This document shows, in pieces, positions 1-10,758 of a DNA stretch of 64,000 bases (position 1 is the stretch's first letter; every line of letters starts with the position of its first letter). The translations under genes and the position numbers were made by a program. The notes below the pieces were generated by a model. It saw only the letters and a program-made list of their open reading frames with translations, ran no database searches and was not told the DNA's origin. The DNA is from Amblyomma americanum (lineage: Eukaryota; Arthropoda; Arachnida; Ixodida; Ixodidae), in the NCBI RefSeq assembly GCF_052857255.1, contig NW_027526693.1, forward strand, positions 62,001 to 126,000. Direction: 5' to 3'.

Positions 1-644
1 CCTGTATGAAGGGAATGACAAAAATAGATTACTTTCTGCACAACCGTCCGATAACAGCGCCAACTTATTATCAGATATCTTGCAGACCGCAATTCGCCAA
101 GGCGTCTTGGTTCAGCACGGCACGGAGCGCACAATGTGCAGCCAGTGAGTGCACACAAATTTTCCTCTCCGTTCGCTTTTACCCTCACGACAAATGTAAA
201 ACGCAGTGTTATGCGAACACTTTAGCGGCCTTTTATTTACTATCGGCGATCGACGGCTGTAGCGGGCGCATTCTGTCACTAAAAAGCCATGCGTATTTCG
301 TACAATATTCTCTTCTTTAAGTACACTCCCGGCCCTTATAGTACAGAAATGAGTATCTGAACTATAGTTTATGTTTTTCGAAATCAAATGGGCAAATAAA
401 GCACCCTTGATATTACACTTTTACTGTGGAATCCGATCGGCAACAAAAGTTGTGTGTGAATATTACTTCTCTCGCATTGGTCTAGTTCCGTTTGCTGGTA
501 AAGAGCAATAGCGGCGATGGACGCTTCGCCGCGGCAACCACAACTCAGTGACATCCTGCCGTCGCTCACAGTCGCAACCGAGACGACATCCGCTTCCACA
601 GTTTCGTCCAACCATGTGCGGCAGATAATGATGTTTTTTTTTAA

Positions 645-830
645 CACAAACTCGGAATGCGGACCCTTGTATGCGACGACACCGATGTTGTCCCCATCGG
701 TGACGTCTTGCAACACTCCGTCGAGCGTTGTCATCATGGCCTCCCTGCTGTGTACGAGGTGATAGGGTTTCACAGGGTTGCCTCCTAAACTGAGGTTTGA
801 AGGCGAAGCAAAGTAGGTCAAGATCGCGTC
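645..830 (-). pseudogene. Ty3/gypsy integrase C-terminal remnant
   Basis: Read on the minus strand, two frames together give the pattern of Ty3/gypsy integrase between the catalytic core and the C-terminal domain: a decayed L-x-YFAFA-like stretch, then KPYHLVHSREAM followed by TTLDGVLQDVTDGDN. Ty3/gypsy integrases usually show LPY-x-x-FAYN then PF-x-L-x-HGRE here. The frame changes between the two halves, so it is a fossil. Related remnants lie at 50570-50745 (minus) and 56597-56725 (plus). The family assignment rests on motif spacing and is fairly firm; no LTR is visible. Confidence 0.6.
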
Positions 831-1179
831 CGATGGTATGTGTTCGGTGTCAACGTAGATTGATTGTACTTACATACAGTTCTTTTTCCATTTTAACCCC
901 GTCAGGGTGCCATTGCGATGTCTGCGGGAAGTGAGAGGTACAGCCATCTAGTTGGGTTTTGTAGAGTCAACGTAAGTTATCTCACAAGAGTGGATTGTAA
1001 ACAGAGCTGCTTGTTACTACCAGTAAGCAGCAATGAGAAAATGAATGAAATACGTTAACGCCCAGCAGCCAACTGCCCTGAAATACGACCGATGTCAATC
1101 CTTGAGTTGAGAACACATCAAGGCGCTGCCTAACGACGCATTGCCTATTCATCACATTTCATCACCGTTTCAACACGTT

Positions 1180-1630
1180 TCATCAGCGGAACTCCCGCCT
1201 ATCCCTCCCTCTCCCTAACAAGTCCCTCTCTAAGCTCCAACAGAGCACGTGGCGCCATTTACAGGCGCCCACACATTGCTCTCCCCTGCCCCCCTTGCCC
1301 TCATTCACCCCGGTGCCAATTCTCACCGTAATGCACGCTCTGCAGCCACCCCCGAGCAGACTATGCTCACATTCTTTATTCATGTCTGGCACTTTCGGCC
1401 CCCGCTTTCTGGCACTTGAACAGTCTGCAGCTGTGGGAGGCTGTTTTGGAAAGCTCGGAGCCGTACATTAAAGTACGGCTTATGACCTGGGCAGTGGAAG
1501 TCGCCGCCAGGCATGACATGGAGGCCACGACCGGTAGCAGGAAGGCCCCCCACGGAACGGCAGCAACACAATTTTCTTTTCTTTTTTGGCCTTCGCTAAG
1601 TAAAGTATTTCACCACCACCAGTTAAAGCA
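1180..1630 (+). pseudogene. Non-LTR retrotransposon ORF2 C-terminus and 3' tail
   Basis: The plus strand shows the end of an I-group ORF2: a decayed zinc knuckle (LCSHPRADYAHILYSC, C-x2-[C lost]-x-H-x4-C) followed by the LWEAVLESSEPY helix and a region ending near AARHDMEATT. The same tail pattern ends E1, E2 and E6 in this window. A 3' end containing AAGTAAAG-TATTTCACCACCACC follows. RT and RNase H are absent. The homologous copy lies at 51060-51490. Confidence 0.55.
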
Positions 1631-1889
1631 AAAGCGCTAATGGTCCCGTTCGGAGGAAAACGCCGCATCGGCGCGACTGGAAAATACAGATTCGTGGAAT
1701 GGGTGTAGTGACGTGGAAAAGCAGGTTCGCTGCAAAGAAAAAAATGGCTGCGGCTTAGCTCAGCTATCCACAGTTATGCAAGCGAAAGCAAGGATTACAC
1801 GTAAAGTCCCCTTTTAAGGTTTTCGTGGCCGGAGCACAGTCTGACAGATAGACGGACCACGTGGGTCATGTGCATTCCGCACTGCGAGA

Positions 1890-2480
1890 ACTCTCTTCCA
1901 GCGGCTCACCACTCTCCGCCTCGGCTGCTAACAAGGCTCGTCGCTGACTTCATTCGGCATCTTTCGCTCGCCGTCAAGCCAGCCGAAGCTCACGCTCTTC
2001 GTTGCCTTCGGCTGGCCGTTTAGCGCGTTTACGCTCGCTGTCGACTGCTAAATCCCTCGCATGGTTGGCAGTGTTGACCGGGTGATCAGACTCGGCCCGA
2101 CGTCTGCGAGTACGAACTCTCGAGGACGTTGGCTCCGGCTGACTTGCTTCGTCCGTAGCGACACACTGGATAGGCAGCGCGCAGCCCCTGCGAAGACAGG
2201 CGAGCGCGCGACTGCAGCTGCTGCGAGTCACTTGGTGCGTCACGTAATTACTTACGCCTCTGCGTTCCTCCTCTTGAAGGTAATTTGTGCAGACGCAGCG
2301 AAATCGGCGCCGCTCGGCAAGCAAAGCTTTTGCTTTAAAGGTTGCCCAGCGGAAGTGAACAGAAGTCCCTTCGGCCTGGAGCCGTGCAGTCTTCTCCACA
2401 AATGATGTTCGTTCAGGATGATAAACGCAGGATTTGTACAAGCTTGTCGCAGAGCAGTGTGCTCAAAAGACATTAAAGGA
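1890..2480 (-). other. Charged open frame, unassigned
   Basis: A 155-codon minus-strand frame runs from 2441 to 1974 and reads into an Arg/Lys/Glu-rich C-terminus (ERKRAKRPAEGNEERELRLA). This resembles the charged repeats seen at 46.7 and 58.2 kb. No domain is recognisable, and a real gene is doubtful. It may be the end of a transposon-encoded basic protein. Confidence 0.2.
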
Positions 2481-3194
2481 AAGCTTAATTTTAAGGGCCA
2501 CTAATCAGCGTCACGAATTATTATGTGCGATGAAGTGACGTCACGTGAAAAGCGCGCCGATATCTGCGTAATGGTGCGCCAAGGATTCCTCAGCCGACCA
2601 CCTGGACACTTAAAGCCATCCTGAACGTAAGTGATCCCAAGTTCCGGAAGAGTTCATAAAAATAAAGATGTTTATGAAGAAAGGCTGGCTAGCCATAGCT
2701 GACATACGCTTATTGAATACAAAAAGGTAAGTTGATTTGACCTCGAGACAAGCAGTCAATGTGTACAAAAAGGGGTAAATGGAAGCACTTAATATATCTG
2801 ACCGAGACAATCAGTAACGAAACCAACCGGTGGCGGATATCTACACCAGCCTTTAAGCCGTGTTGAACAACAGCCGAAGTAGACAGCTGGGTTGCTTTGA
2901 CCGCTAACTGAGCCGGTGCTTACTTGATTAGGTACCGCTAGCCAATGCATACAGCGCACAAAATATTAGTGGATCAGTAGGAGGCTTCTGCACAACAAAT
3001 TCAACGCATAAGTGGAACCATTGCTTGCTTTCAACACTGTGTACTGGCAGCGTTGCATCGAAGTTTTAATCAATCTCAAATTATAACCTGATATTTAGGC
3101 GAAGTGGATATTGTATTTATACTCTTCATTGTGTTTTATCCTGTTGACGACGAACAGCAAAAAAAAGAACAGCCGTCTGCTGCACAATAAAAAT
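2481..3194. other. Unassigned sequence
   Basis: I see no domain, repeat motif or convincing reading frame in this A+T-moderate stretch. Confidence 0.5.
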
Positions 3195-3480
3195 TGTCCT
3201 TTGAAAATAGGCGATTTGAGGAAAGGAAACGGTGCCGTAATTGTCTCATATCGATCGACACCGCAACCGCACCGTAAGGGAAAGGAGGACAATGGTAGTG
3301 AAAAAAGAAATAAAGAGTTGCCGTAGAGCAGGGCTTCAGAATAAATTGGAGCACCTGTGGATCCTTAACGTGCACTGACATCGCACAGCACACGAGCGCC
3401 TTTCGAGTTTTGGCTCCATCGAAACGCTGCATCAGCCGACTGGATTAATCCCGGGTACTCCGGCGCAGCAGTCCAGTGCC
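3195..3480 (-). mobile_element. Ruka-like tRNA-derived SINE, diverged
   Basis: On the minus strand the order is a diverged tRNA head (GGATTAATCCCGGGTAC marks the B-box region), the core GTGCACGTTAAGGATCC, the GGCGACTCT-like pyrimidine-rich body and a tail before 3205. Many substitutions relative to the copies at 20.4 or 23.7 kb make it one of the oldest SINEs here. Transcription would have used an internal Pol III promoter. Confidence 0.8.
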
Positions 3481-4556
3481 CTTATCACTGAGGGGCAGAA
3501 GCTTCGTGGACTTCATAAACTGCAAAATTCTTGCGTCACCCTCGTCCCATGTTGTGTCTGCCTCTAATATCCTCACCTTAACTTTAAGTTGTTTAGACAT
3601 CTGGATTGCTGCTTAATACCATTTGAATTAGGGAGCAAAAGACTAATAGCGAAAATCCTCAACCGCTATGTGAGTAAATTTAGGCTGAGTTTATCATGCG
3701 AAGGTTCCATCTATTCATTGAAACTTGTATTGTTGCCGATCGGTGAACCTGAACATCTACAATGCATGTAGCGAAGCTAGGGGGTTCACCACGGATGAAA
3801 AGAAAATTTCTTTAAAGGCAAATTTTTTTCGCCGACCACAAGACGCGAGATGCCATCTGCCCCTGCGTGTCTTGCGTTCATCTAACAAAAATAGCTGGAA
3901 ACTTGATTTCTTTAAGCTTGGCATATTCAATGGTTTAGTGACTGTATTCATCTGTTTGGAGTGTCACTCTGCTGAAGCTGGCAGTAGGCGATTCTAGAAA
4001 TTACGGTGAAGACAATGCACCTCTTTCACTCTTCATGCTTCAGAAACCAAACTGATCACAATACGAATTCGATAAAAAATGCGCTTTTATTGACGGATTT
4101 TTAGCTGAGCAAAAGCACTGAACAAAGGGCAAACAAAGGAAATAAAGATGCCCACGGCACACGAAATGAAAATTCGCATTTAAGTATCGGCAAATGTTCA
4201 AATTATCTAACATGTGAGTCAATTTATTTTTAACCGGGTTCTGGTCCAAAACAATTGAAGAGTTAAACCATTCCGAATCGCAAAAGATTTCCGACGACCA
4301 CGAGGGTGCGAACACCATTCCATCCGTAACAATGCTCTGGGTTTTGGAGCTGGGAGTCTTCATCATCACTTTTTTTTTTCAAATATTCCCTGCAACGCCT
4401 CCCGTGCATTAAGTGGCGCGAAATTAGCGCTGAGCGCTGAATATATTCTACAGATAATAAAACAGTTCACGATAGATTTCCTATACCACAGACAGCGGGC
4501 TAAGCTGAAGAAGAGAATTTCTCGATACAAGAGTAGCACAGCTTGCATCAGCAAAC
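3481..4556. other. Unassigned sequence
   Basis: Several short open frames occur on both strands (for example 3725-3997 plus, 4040-4369 minus), but none has a recognisable domain or conserved second copy in the window. Confidence 0.45.
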
Positions 4557-4672
4557 ATTCCATGATCATGCAAGGTATTCTTCACTAAGGTAATCGGTGA
4601 AAAGTTTCAGGAACCTTATACTTTCGTTGACCAAAGAAGGTTGCTGGCCTTCCTAACGGCGACTGGCTGTGG
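4557..4672 (+). repeat. Duplicated block B, copy 1
   Basis: Matches 51722-51820 (CATGATCATGCAAGGTA, then GACCAAAGAAGG and CTGGCCTTCCTAACGGCGA). In copy 2 it follows directly after block A, whereas here about 2.7 kb of other sequence separates A and B. Confidence 0.75.
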
Positions 4673-5109
4673 CCCATGTTCACACCTTAAAACAGATGAT
4701 AAAGATATACGCAGAGTATAAGAAACCGCGATATTGTCCTGCGTGTAGTAGAAGAAAACGTTTCACTTATTTGAATCCACAGCAGTCCCATGGGCATTGC
4801 CTTTCCACTGTTTAGGAGAAAACTATGCAAAGCTGCTGAAAAATACAACTATAGCGGCCTGATCGGAAATATACATCGGTAAGAAAAGTGATAACTTCCA
4901 AGTAAAAAGAACGTCAGTCCAGGGCGACAGTGTCTATTCAGTACTATTCACCGCGCGTTAAAATTATGTATTCAGGACCGTGGACTGAGAAGAGTTATCG
5001 GTAAAATATGATAGGTAAAAGCCGGGCGATTCCCGTTTGGCTGATCACACTGAATTGATAAGTAGCTTAGGGGACTGATAGGAAAGTAATATCCAGTGCA
5101 CAGGCAGGC
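4673..5109. other. Unassigned sequence
   Basis: Nothing recognisable. It is absent from the second copy of the A-D block series. Confidence 0.4.
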
Positions 5110-5650
5110 AAAGTATAAAGGTGGCCCTTCAACATATTTCAAAGATGTAAAAAGTTTTTTTTACTAGTCTCAAAAGGACAGAGTATTTTACTTTTGTATG
5201 CCAAAAATGAATGCATCTTCTAAGCGCAGATACCCGCTTATTATGACTACGCGATGGAAATAGCCAGGAAAATAAAATAATTAATTTTGTGTTGCATATA
5301 TAGCAGCAACTCTCAGGTCTGGAACAGCTCATTTCCTGTAACCATCACGGCGAAAGCATTACACATTTTTATCTTTCCCGCACTTACATATGAAGCGGAT
5401 ACATTGACTATAATTACGGAAAACCTTGTAAATAGGTTGCGCACAGCATAGCTGGTCATGTAAATCAACATGATAGATGCACGATTAAGAAACAGGAAGA
5501 GAGGAATTGGCCTGGCCAGAGAGCAAACGGCTAAATGATTGCGTATTTGAAATCAAGAGCAAACGTAATTGCAAGTGCATGTGATGTGAAGGCAGATAGC
5601 CGATGGTCATAAGTGGTCTCAATAGATCGTAGAAGGAAGCAATCGGAACT
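5110..5650 (+). repeat. Duplicated block D, copy 1
   Basis: Matches 52370-52885: CATATTTCAAAGATGTA, CGAATGCATCT-like, TTTCCCGCACTTACATATGAA, ACATGATAGATGCAC and AAATCAAGAGCAAACGTAATTGCAAG recur in order. It precedes block C here but follows block C in copy 2. Confidence 0.75.
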
Positions 5651-5859
5651 TATGGTGGCAGAAAATCTGGTGGACAGATGGGATTAAGTAGTTTCCGGGG
5701 GTAAGGTGGCCGAACATGTCAAAGGACACGATAAGTTTCAGGCATATGGGTGAAACCGTTGTCCTTAACTGGGATTAGTCAGGCTGATTCACAAGAAGGC
5801 CATGATTAGTGAGAGAATATAGAGCACGTGGCCTCAAATGGGACACCAAGAGAAGCTTG

Positions 5860-6160
5860 TGCCATTCAGAAAAACTGCATAGGTTAGAAGGCCTGTTGGA
5901 ATGCATTCGGTGTCAAAACACAGCATAATTGCGACATTTTAAACAGACAACAGCGTCAAAATGACGTCGGCAACACTTCCACCCTGTTCAAAACAAATCC
6001 GTCTCCGGCGAACGACGCCCAGCCATCTGCCTATGTGAACTTCGAAGTAACGAAATAGTTTTGGAATATCTTACCGATTGGTTGGACACTACTACTAATT
6101 AAACCAAAGGCACATCAGCGTAATCCTGCGATTACTGTACGGAAGAACGTTCACAGTAGC
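5860..6160 (+). repeat. Duplicated block C, copy 1
   Basis: Matches 51820-52060: GCCATTCAGAAAAACT, CGGCAACACTTCCACC, CCGATTGGTTGGACAC and CATCAGCGTAATCCTGC. The block order relative to D is swapped between the two regions. Confidence 0.7.
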
Positions 6161-6989
6161 CACGAATAAAAAAGGGATGAATTATAAATTGCCATGTCTC
6201 GGCAATATCCAATATACATGTTGTCCCACAAAGCTTGAGGCTTGAGCCAAAAGTTTAAAAAATGAAAGGAACTTCGGACGTGAGTGGAACCAAGTATATA
6301 ATGTTGGCACTAGCCTAGAGGTACTCAGGCTACTTTTTCATTTCCCCCTAACTAGTTCATTTGCTTTGTTTAATTCATCATCTTCGCTACATACCCCAAG
6401 TGTGATACGGAAATGTCTAGAGAACCTTCAGAAACCTCAAAAAATTGTTTCCTACACGATATCTCTCATGTGGTCGTTTATTCCCCTTCTCAAAGAAAGC
6501 CCGCCATTTTGAAAAATACCACGTGACAGGGAGCTTTGCTCAGTTACTGTGCTGGTTTCAAGCGTGCGATGGATGAACAAGGTCGGCTGCAGCGCGACTG
6601 TTGCCCGCGACAGGGCGTTATGCCCGATGTAGGTATCTGCGCATGCGGCTCTTATCGCATGACGCCGAAAATTCATGCTGCTGGCCGAGAGTTGCCGAAG
6701 CGACCAAGCGTCCAAGGCTGTGAAAAAGAAAGGAAACAGCGTTTTGATACTCTTTTAAAGAAGCAAAGACCGATGCACGAGAGAACGATGGTAGGCGATG
6801 AAGGCTGCTACAATTTTTCTTTTGCATACAAATTACCTTGCAGTAGTTTTCGAATTGAACGAGTGTACAACTTAATGTTTGCTTTCGAATAACAGTGGAT
6901 AAATCACGCGGGAACAAAACTCTGAGTAATGGTTTTAAAAAAATGTTTGGCTCTATTCAAGCACGTTTACGAATTCTTTCTTCATACAA
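6161..6989. other. Unassigned sequence
   Basis: Open frames of 87-118 codons occur on both strands but show no domain or conservation. I do not support a gene here. Confidence 0.4.
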
Positions 6990-7500
6990 AGAATCTTTAC
7001 TATAGTGGGCCCGCCCGCTCTCCAGGCATCGACGTAGAATACGCCGGGTTTCGATCCATACTGGCGGGCCAGGGTTTCCGCCCACGCCAGGCGCGGGCCA
7101 TTATGGTCCTCACAATTCGTGCTCGCAAAAGAGGGCACACGTGGAGGGCGCATCTCCACTGGGGTGGAATACATACGAGCGCTTCCATGATAGTGGTGTG
7201 TTGGATGTGTAGTCGGGCAAGGAGGCGGCGACCCGATGATGTCTGGTCAAGTGGGCTTCCCGGAGCTCCCGAAGTCTGTTCATACCCAGCCCCAGGACGC
7301 GTTGGTTGGAGGTGTTCGCGTGAAGGTCCTGAGCCCGCTTATTAATTTTGCGGAGGATGACTTTGAGTGGAGGTATGGAGTCGAATATAATATTCGACTT
7401 GTTACAAAGGCAAGCCCCAGTCGCAAGGCGTACTTGCATCGTAACCGCCGCGCTTGTTAGAAATCCGGCGGACCGTGCATCCTGCCTGGTCCCCCACAAT
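6990..7500 (-). pseudogene. Non-LTR ORF2 fragment: RT thumb to RNase H start
   Basis: The minus strand reads through an RT thumb-like helix pair (LPPLKVILRKINKRAQ after a frame shift, then NQRVLGLGMNRLRELREAHLTR). It then enters the first RNase H strand (KPGVFYVDA). The fragment is cut at both ends and carries at least two frame changes. It belongs to the same broad I-group as E1, E2 and E4. Confidence 0.6.
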
Positions 7501-7600
7501 ATGAAGTTTGGCCAATGTCGTTTCTGATTGTTTGTGATGATGTATAAAGAGCACAGTACCCCGTGTTCGATATTTTCAGGGAATGGACCTGTCTCAAGAG

Positions 7601-7884
7601 GCCCCCGCGGTGGCTCAGTGGTTAGGGCGCTCGGCTATTGATACGCTAAGGTGCCCGTGTGCTGTACAATGTTCGTGCACGTTAAAGATCACCAGGTGGT
7701 CGAAATTATTCCGGAGCCCTCCGCTACGGCACCTCTCTCTTCCTTTCTTCTTTCACTCCCTTATTTAACCCTTCCCTTTCGGCGCGGTTCAGGTGTCCAA
7801 CGGTACATGAGACAGATACTGCGCCATTCCCTTCCCAAAAAGATAATTGTTATTATTAGTAGTAATAATATTATTATTATTACA
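7601..7884 (+). mobile_element. Ruka-like SINE with 10-bp TSD, B box deleted
   Basis: GTCTCAAGAG (7591-7600) and GTCCCAAGAG (7885-7894) flank the element as a target duplication with one mismatch. The tRNA head begins CCGCGGTGGCTCAGTGGTTAG (A box). It then jumps from CTATTGATA straight to CGCTAAGG, so the B-box segment and the first part of the body are missing. The body and an ATTATT-rich tail are otherwise typical. Confidence 0.85.
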
Positions 7885-7894
7885 GTCCCAAGAG

Positions 7895-8282
7895 AAATGC
7901 AATTTTTGCTGGGCACTTTGGTGAGGGGCATATTTGCACAAATTTAGACTTTTGGGGAAGCATTCGATGCCGTGGTGGTGAGCATAACGGTCCGCTATGG
8001 TCGCCGCCTCCTGTACGTTGGCCTCAGTGTCTCCAAGGGAGCCCCGCGTGGCCTACGGGGTGATGTCATCGGCATACAGAGCATGCTGCACACTGGCGAC
8101 AACATCCAGGTTGGCCGGTAAGTGCATCATAGCCAGATTGAATAACAGGGGAGAGAGCACTGTGCCCTGCGGCGTACCCCTGGCTCCTAAATGAAAAGTA
8201 CCATGTTCGTTATCCTCGATTCGAATCTAAGGTTGTCTGTCAGTCAAAAATTGCCGAATTTATTGGAAAATGAATCTTAATT
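7895..8282 (-). pseudogene. Non-LTR RT fragment with PQG and YADD motifs
   Basis: On the minus strand a reverse-transcriptase palm is readable: FLTDRQ, then GTPQGTVLSPLLFNLAM, then ALYADDI, ending near GIECFPKS. The PQG and YADD signatures are intact, although stops occur around them. Its upstream edge abuts a SINE-derived body, and the same RT/SINE junction recurs at 56440. Confidence 0.7.
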
Positions 8283-8486
8283 TTGGGGGGAAAGGGCATG
8301 GCACAGTACCTGTCTCACATATCGGTGGAGACCTGAATAGTGTTGTAAGGGAAGGGATAAAGGAGGGAGTGAAAGAAGAAGGGAAGAAAGTGGTACATTA
8401 GTGGAGGGCTCCGCACTAATTTCGACCACCTGGGGATCTTTAACATGCACTGACATCGCAATGTACCTCTCACTTGCCATATGCAT
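8283..8486 (-). mobile_element. Composite SINE body fused to an RT fragment
   Basis: This Ruka-like body has subfamily variants (GAGACAGGTACTGTGCCAT, GGTCTCCACCGATATG) and a non-tRNA head GCCATTGCGATGCATATGGC. The head continues at 8744-8785, beyond a later SINE insertion. The same head-body-RT order is found at 56187-56597. Confidence 0.75.
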
Positions 8487-8497
8487 CGCAATGGCAT

Positions 8498-8732
8498 AAT
8501 AATAATAATAATTGGTTTTGGGGGAAAGGAAATGGCGCAGTATCTGTCTCACATATCGTTGGACACCTGAACCACGCCGTAAGGGAAGGGATAAAGGAGG
8601 GAGTGAAAGAAGAAGGGAAGAAAGAGGTACATTAGTGGAGGGCTCCGTACTAATTTCGACCACCTGGGGATCTTTAACGTGCACTGACATCGCACAGCAC
8701 ACGGGCACCTTAGCGTTCTTCCTCCATAAAAA
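8498..8732 (-). mobile_element. Ruka-like SINE with 11-bp TSD
   Basis: CGCAATGGCAT occurs at 8487-8497 and 8733-8743 as an exact target duplication. The inserted body runs from TTTTTATGGAGG to an (ATT)n tail, with the tRNA head missing (5' truncated). It splits the head of the older composite SINE, so it is younger than that composite. Confidence 0.88.
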
Positions 8733-8779
8733 CGCAATGGCATCGTGAGGGTGGTAAAGTGGAAAAGCAAGGCGGAAAT

Positions 8780-9405
8780 TTGGGCGAGTTGGTTAGTGTT
8801 CACTTTCGCTCTCAGCGCAACACGAACGGGACAAAAATGAAGGACTAGCACAAACAGGCGCTGACTATCAACTGGTTTTTATTGAAGAACGAAGAGCGTA
8901 TAAATACAAACAGTGAACTACTTATCAATCAACAAAAGTTATCTGGAAGGCACGTGGGAGGTCCGATAGCTCTATTCCCTCTAGGATAACGTTATGCAAG
9001 GGCTGCTGATAGATTTTGTGTTATTGTGGTCAACATAAAAAGCCTCCATTACTTCGCGTGTTAATTTATTGTTATGTCGGAACAGGATGCACGTGTTCTT
9101 GTAATCGGGAACACATTTGCACTTTCTGCACTGGAAAGACGCCTGGGCAAGGGTGTCCCCTTTAGTTCTCCTTTCTGCATGATCCTTTTCATGCCTGCAT
9201 TGGCATTGCCTGCTGTGGGAGCCCTTTGAGACAGGGGGTCAATTTTCCAGGTGTTTTCATGCTCCATCAAGCGTTTGTTGACGCACCTGCCAGCTGGTCA
9301 ATGTACATGGCACCGCAGAAGAAGGGGACATGATATACAACCCCTAATTCGCAAGGTATAGATGGCGACACATGACGCACCTGATAAGCATCCCTCTTGC
9401 TCTTG
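8780..9405 (-). mobile_element. Penelope-like element, 3' part with GIY-YIG
   Basis: The minus strand encodes the start of a GIY-YIG nuclease domain (VVYHVPFFCGAMYIDQLAG, then NARLMEHEN), where IYIGQTGR is usual, so it is decayed. The low-coordinate end shows the PLE 3' terminus: GGCGAGTTGG, AGCGCAACA and GGCGCTGACTATCAACTG. The rest of the reading frame resumes at 12400, beyond the E0 insertion. Confidence 0.8.
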
Positions 9406-9544
9406 AGTGGAGTTGAGTTGAGTGGTTGTAAACTACCGGTAGGATTAGCCTTGCAGTTGCTTCGGCAATTGCTCCATCGTAGCGACACTTAAATGGAAAT
9501 CACAGGAACACTGTCCGCAAAAACTCAAATAGACACTCCTGAGG

Positions 9545-10758
9545 TCACCATGTGGAGGCCAAATCCGTGTCCTGCAGGTAAAGTAGAAGAAGGCGAGAAG
9601 CATCCCTTCCACTCGACTGGCTTCCGCGCGGGAAAACAATGTCCTGAAGAGAACTGTGAGGAACTCCTGCCTTCTTGAGGGATCCGAATAACGCAGCCCG
9701 TTCCGCGTTGTACAAACTACAGCACAAGAGGTAATGTTCTATGTCACCACACACACCACACGTTGAACACAATGGTGACAACGCTAGGCCAGTCTTATAC
9801 ATCCACGCTGCGTACGAGCAGAATCCGTGCGAACGCGGCGCAGCAAAGTGGCTTGGTACCTTTTGAGACCCTTGGTCACACATAGCTGATGAAGAGAACT
9901 CCACAAAGAACTGAAGTGGCACAACACCACATCTCTGAACATTTGCTTGACTTCATGAGGGACTCCATGTACTGGAATCCCGGAGAGAGCTGTATGGGCG
10001 AGGTCGTCTGCTATCTCGTTGCCTAAGACACTTATGTGCGAGGGCACCCATTGAAAGCGTATAGAGAAGCATTTGCTATGTAGATTCTGCACCAAACGTA
10101 GGGATCTAAGACTCAAGGCATCAGTGGGGAACCCGTACTCTAACCTTTGAAGGGCAGATCTTGAATCCGTAATTATGACAGTAGGTTGAGGCGTACAACA
10201 CCGTAGCTTCTTTAGAGCTGCCTCAATGGCAACGCTTTCGGCCATTGTGGAGGACACGACTTTAGCAAAACGAACAGACCGATCATACTTCAAAGATGGA
10301 ATATGAAAAGCAGCTGCACTAGATCCTCTGACGTTGTCCACAGAGCCGTCTGTAAAAATTTGACGATGACTGCCGTATTCGGTCTCAAGATGTTCCAGTA
10401 CGAGCGAACGCATTGCCGCTAAAGGAGAATTCCGCTTAGCGCGAACGTGGGGAATTGTCAAGGAACAATCGAGGCTAGGAAAGGACCAAGGTGGCTCCAA
10501 CGCCTTAGGTCAATCTCGAAGCTCGAGACCCAGAGAACGAAGAGTATTTAAAGCCAAGTACGCCCGGGACTCAGATCTCTTTCGAAGGCACTGTAGAAGC
10601 GCTCTCCCGGCAACAGTCTCTCTGAGGCGGACAATTTGCAGCAAAAGTCTTTGTGAAGCGGCTAGCCGAAGAGGTTTCGATTGAGACTCATACAGTACTG
10701 CATTGTTTGGATCAGCCTGCGGAACGCCGAGAGCCCCCCTTAATCCCGTTCTGTGCAA
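9545..10758 (-). pseudogene. E0 RNase H and zinc-knuckle region
   Basis: Three overlapping minus-strand frames cover the ORF2 C-terminal half. In the 238-residue frame (10500-9784) the RNase H residues are all present: FTDGS (D51), TMAES (E88), ITDSRSAL (D112), WVPSH (H155), NEIADDLA (D165). The 9922-9545 frame ends with a CTC-x-VCGDIEHYLLCC zinc knuckle. The stop near 10507 and the frame change near 9850 break what was one frame. RNase H would remove the RNA template during second-strand synthesis. The nearest relatives are I, LOA or Ingi-type elements. Confidence 0.85.

Larger units (their letters stand above)
1..1890 (+). repeat. Duplicated block A, copy 1
   Basis: This stretch aligns almost base for base, with scattered substitutions and small indels, to 49863-51715 in the same orientation. 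Shared landmarks are the opening GGAATGACAAAAA, the TTTTCCTCTCCGTTCGCTTT segment near 160, the integrase remnant near 700, the GCAGTTCTTTTTCCATTT segment near 870, and the non-LTR C-terminus near 1400. It is a patchwork of decayed elements copied as one unit. The left end lies outside the window. Confidence 0.85.
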
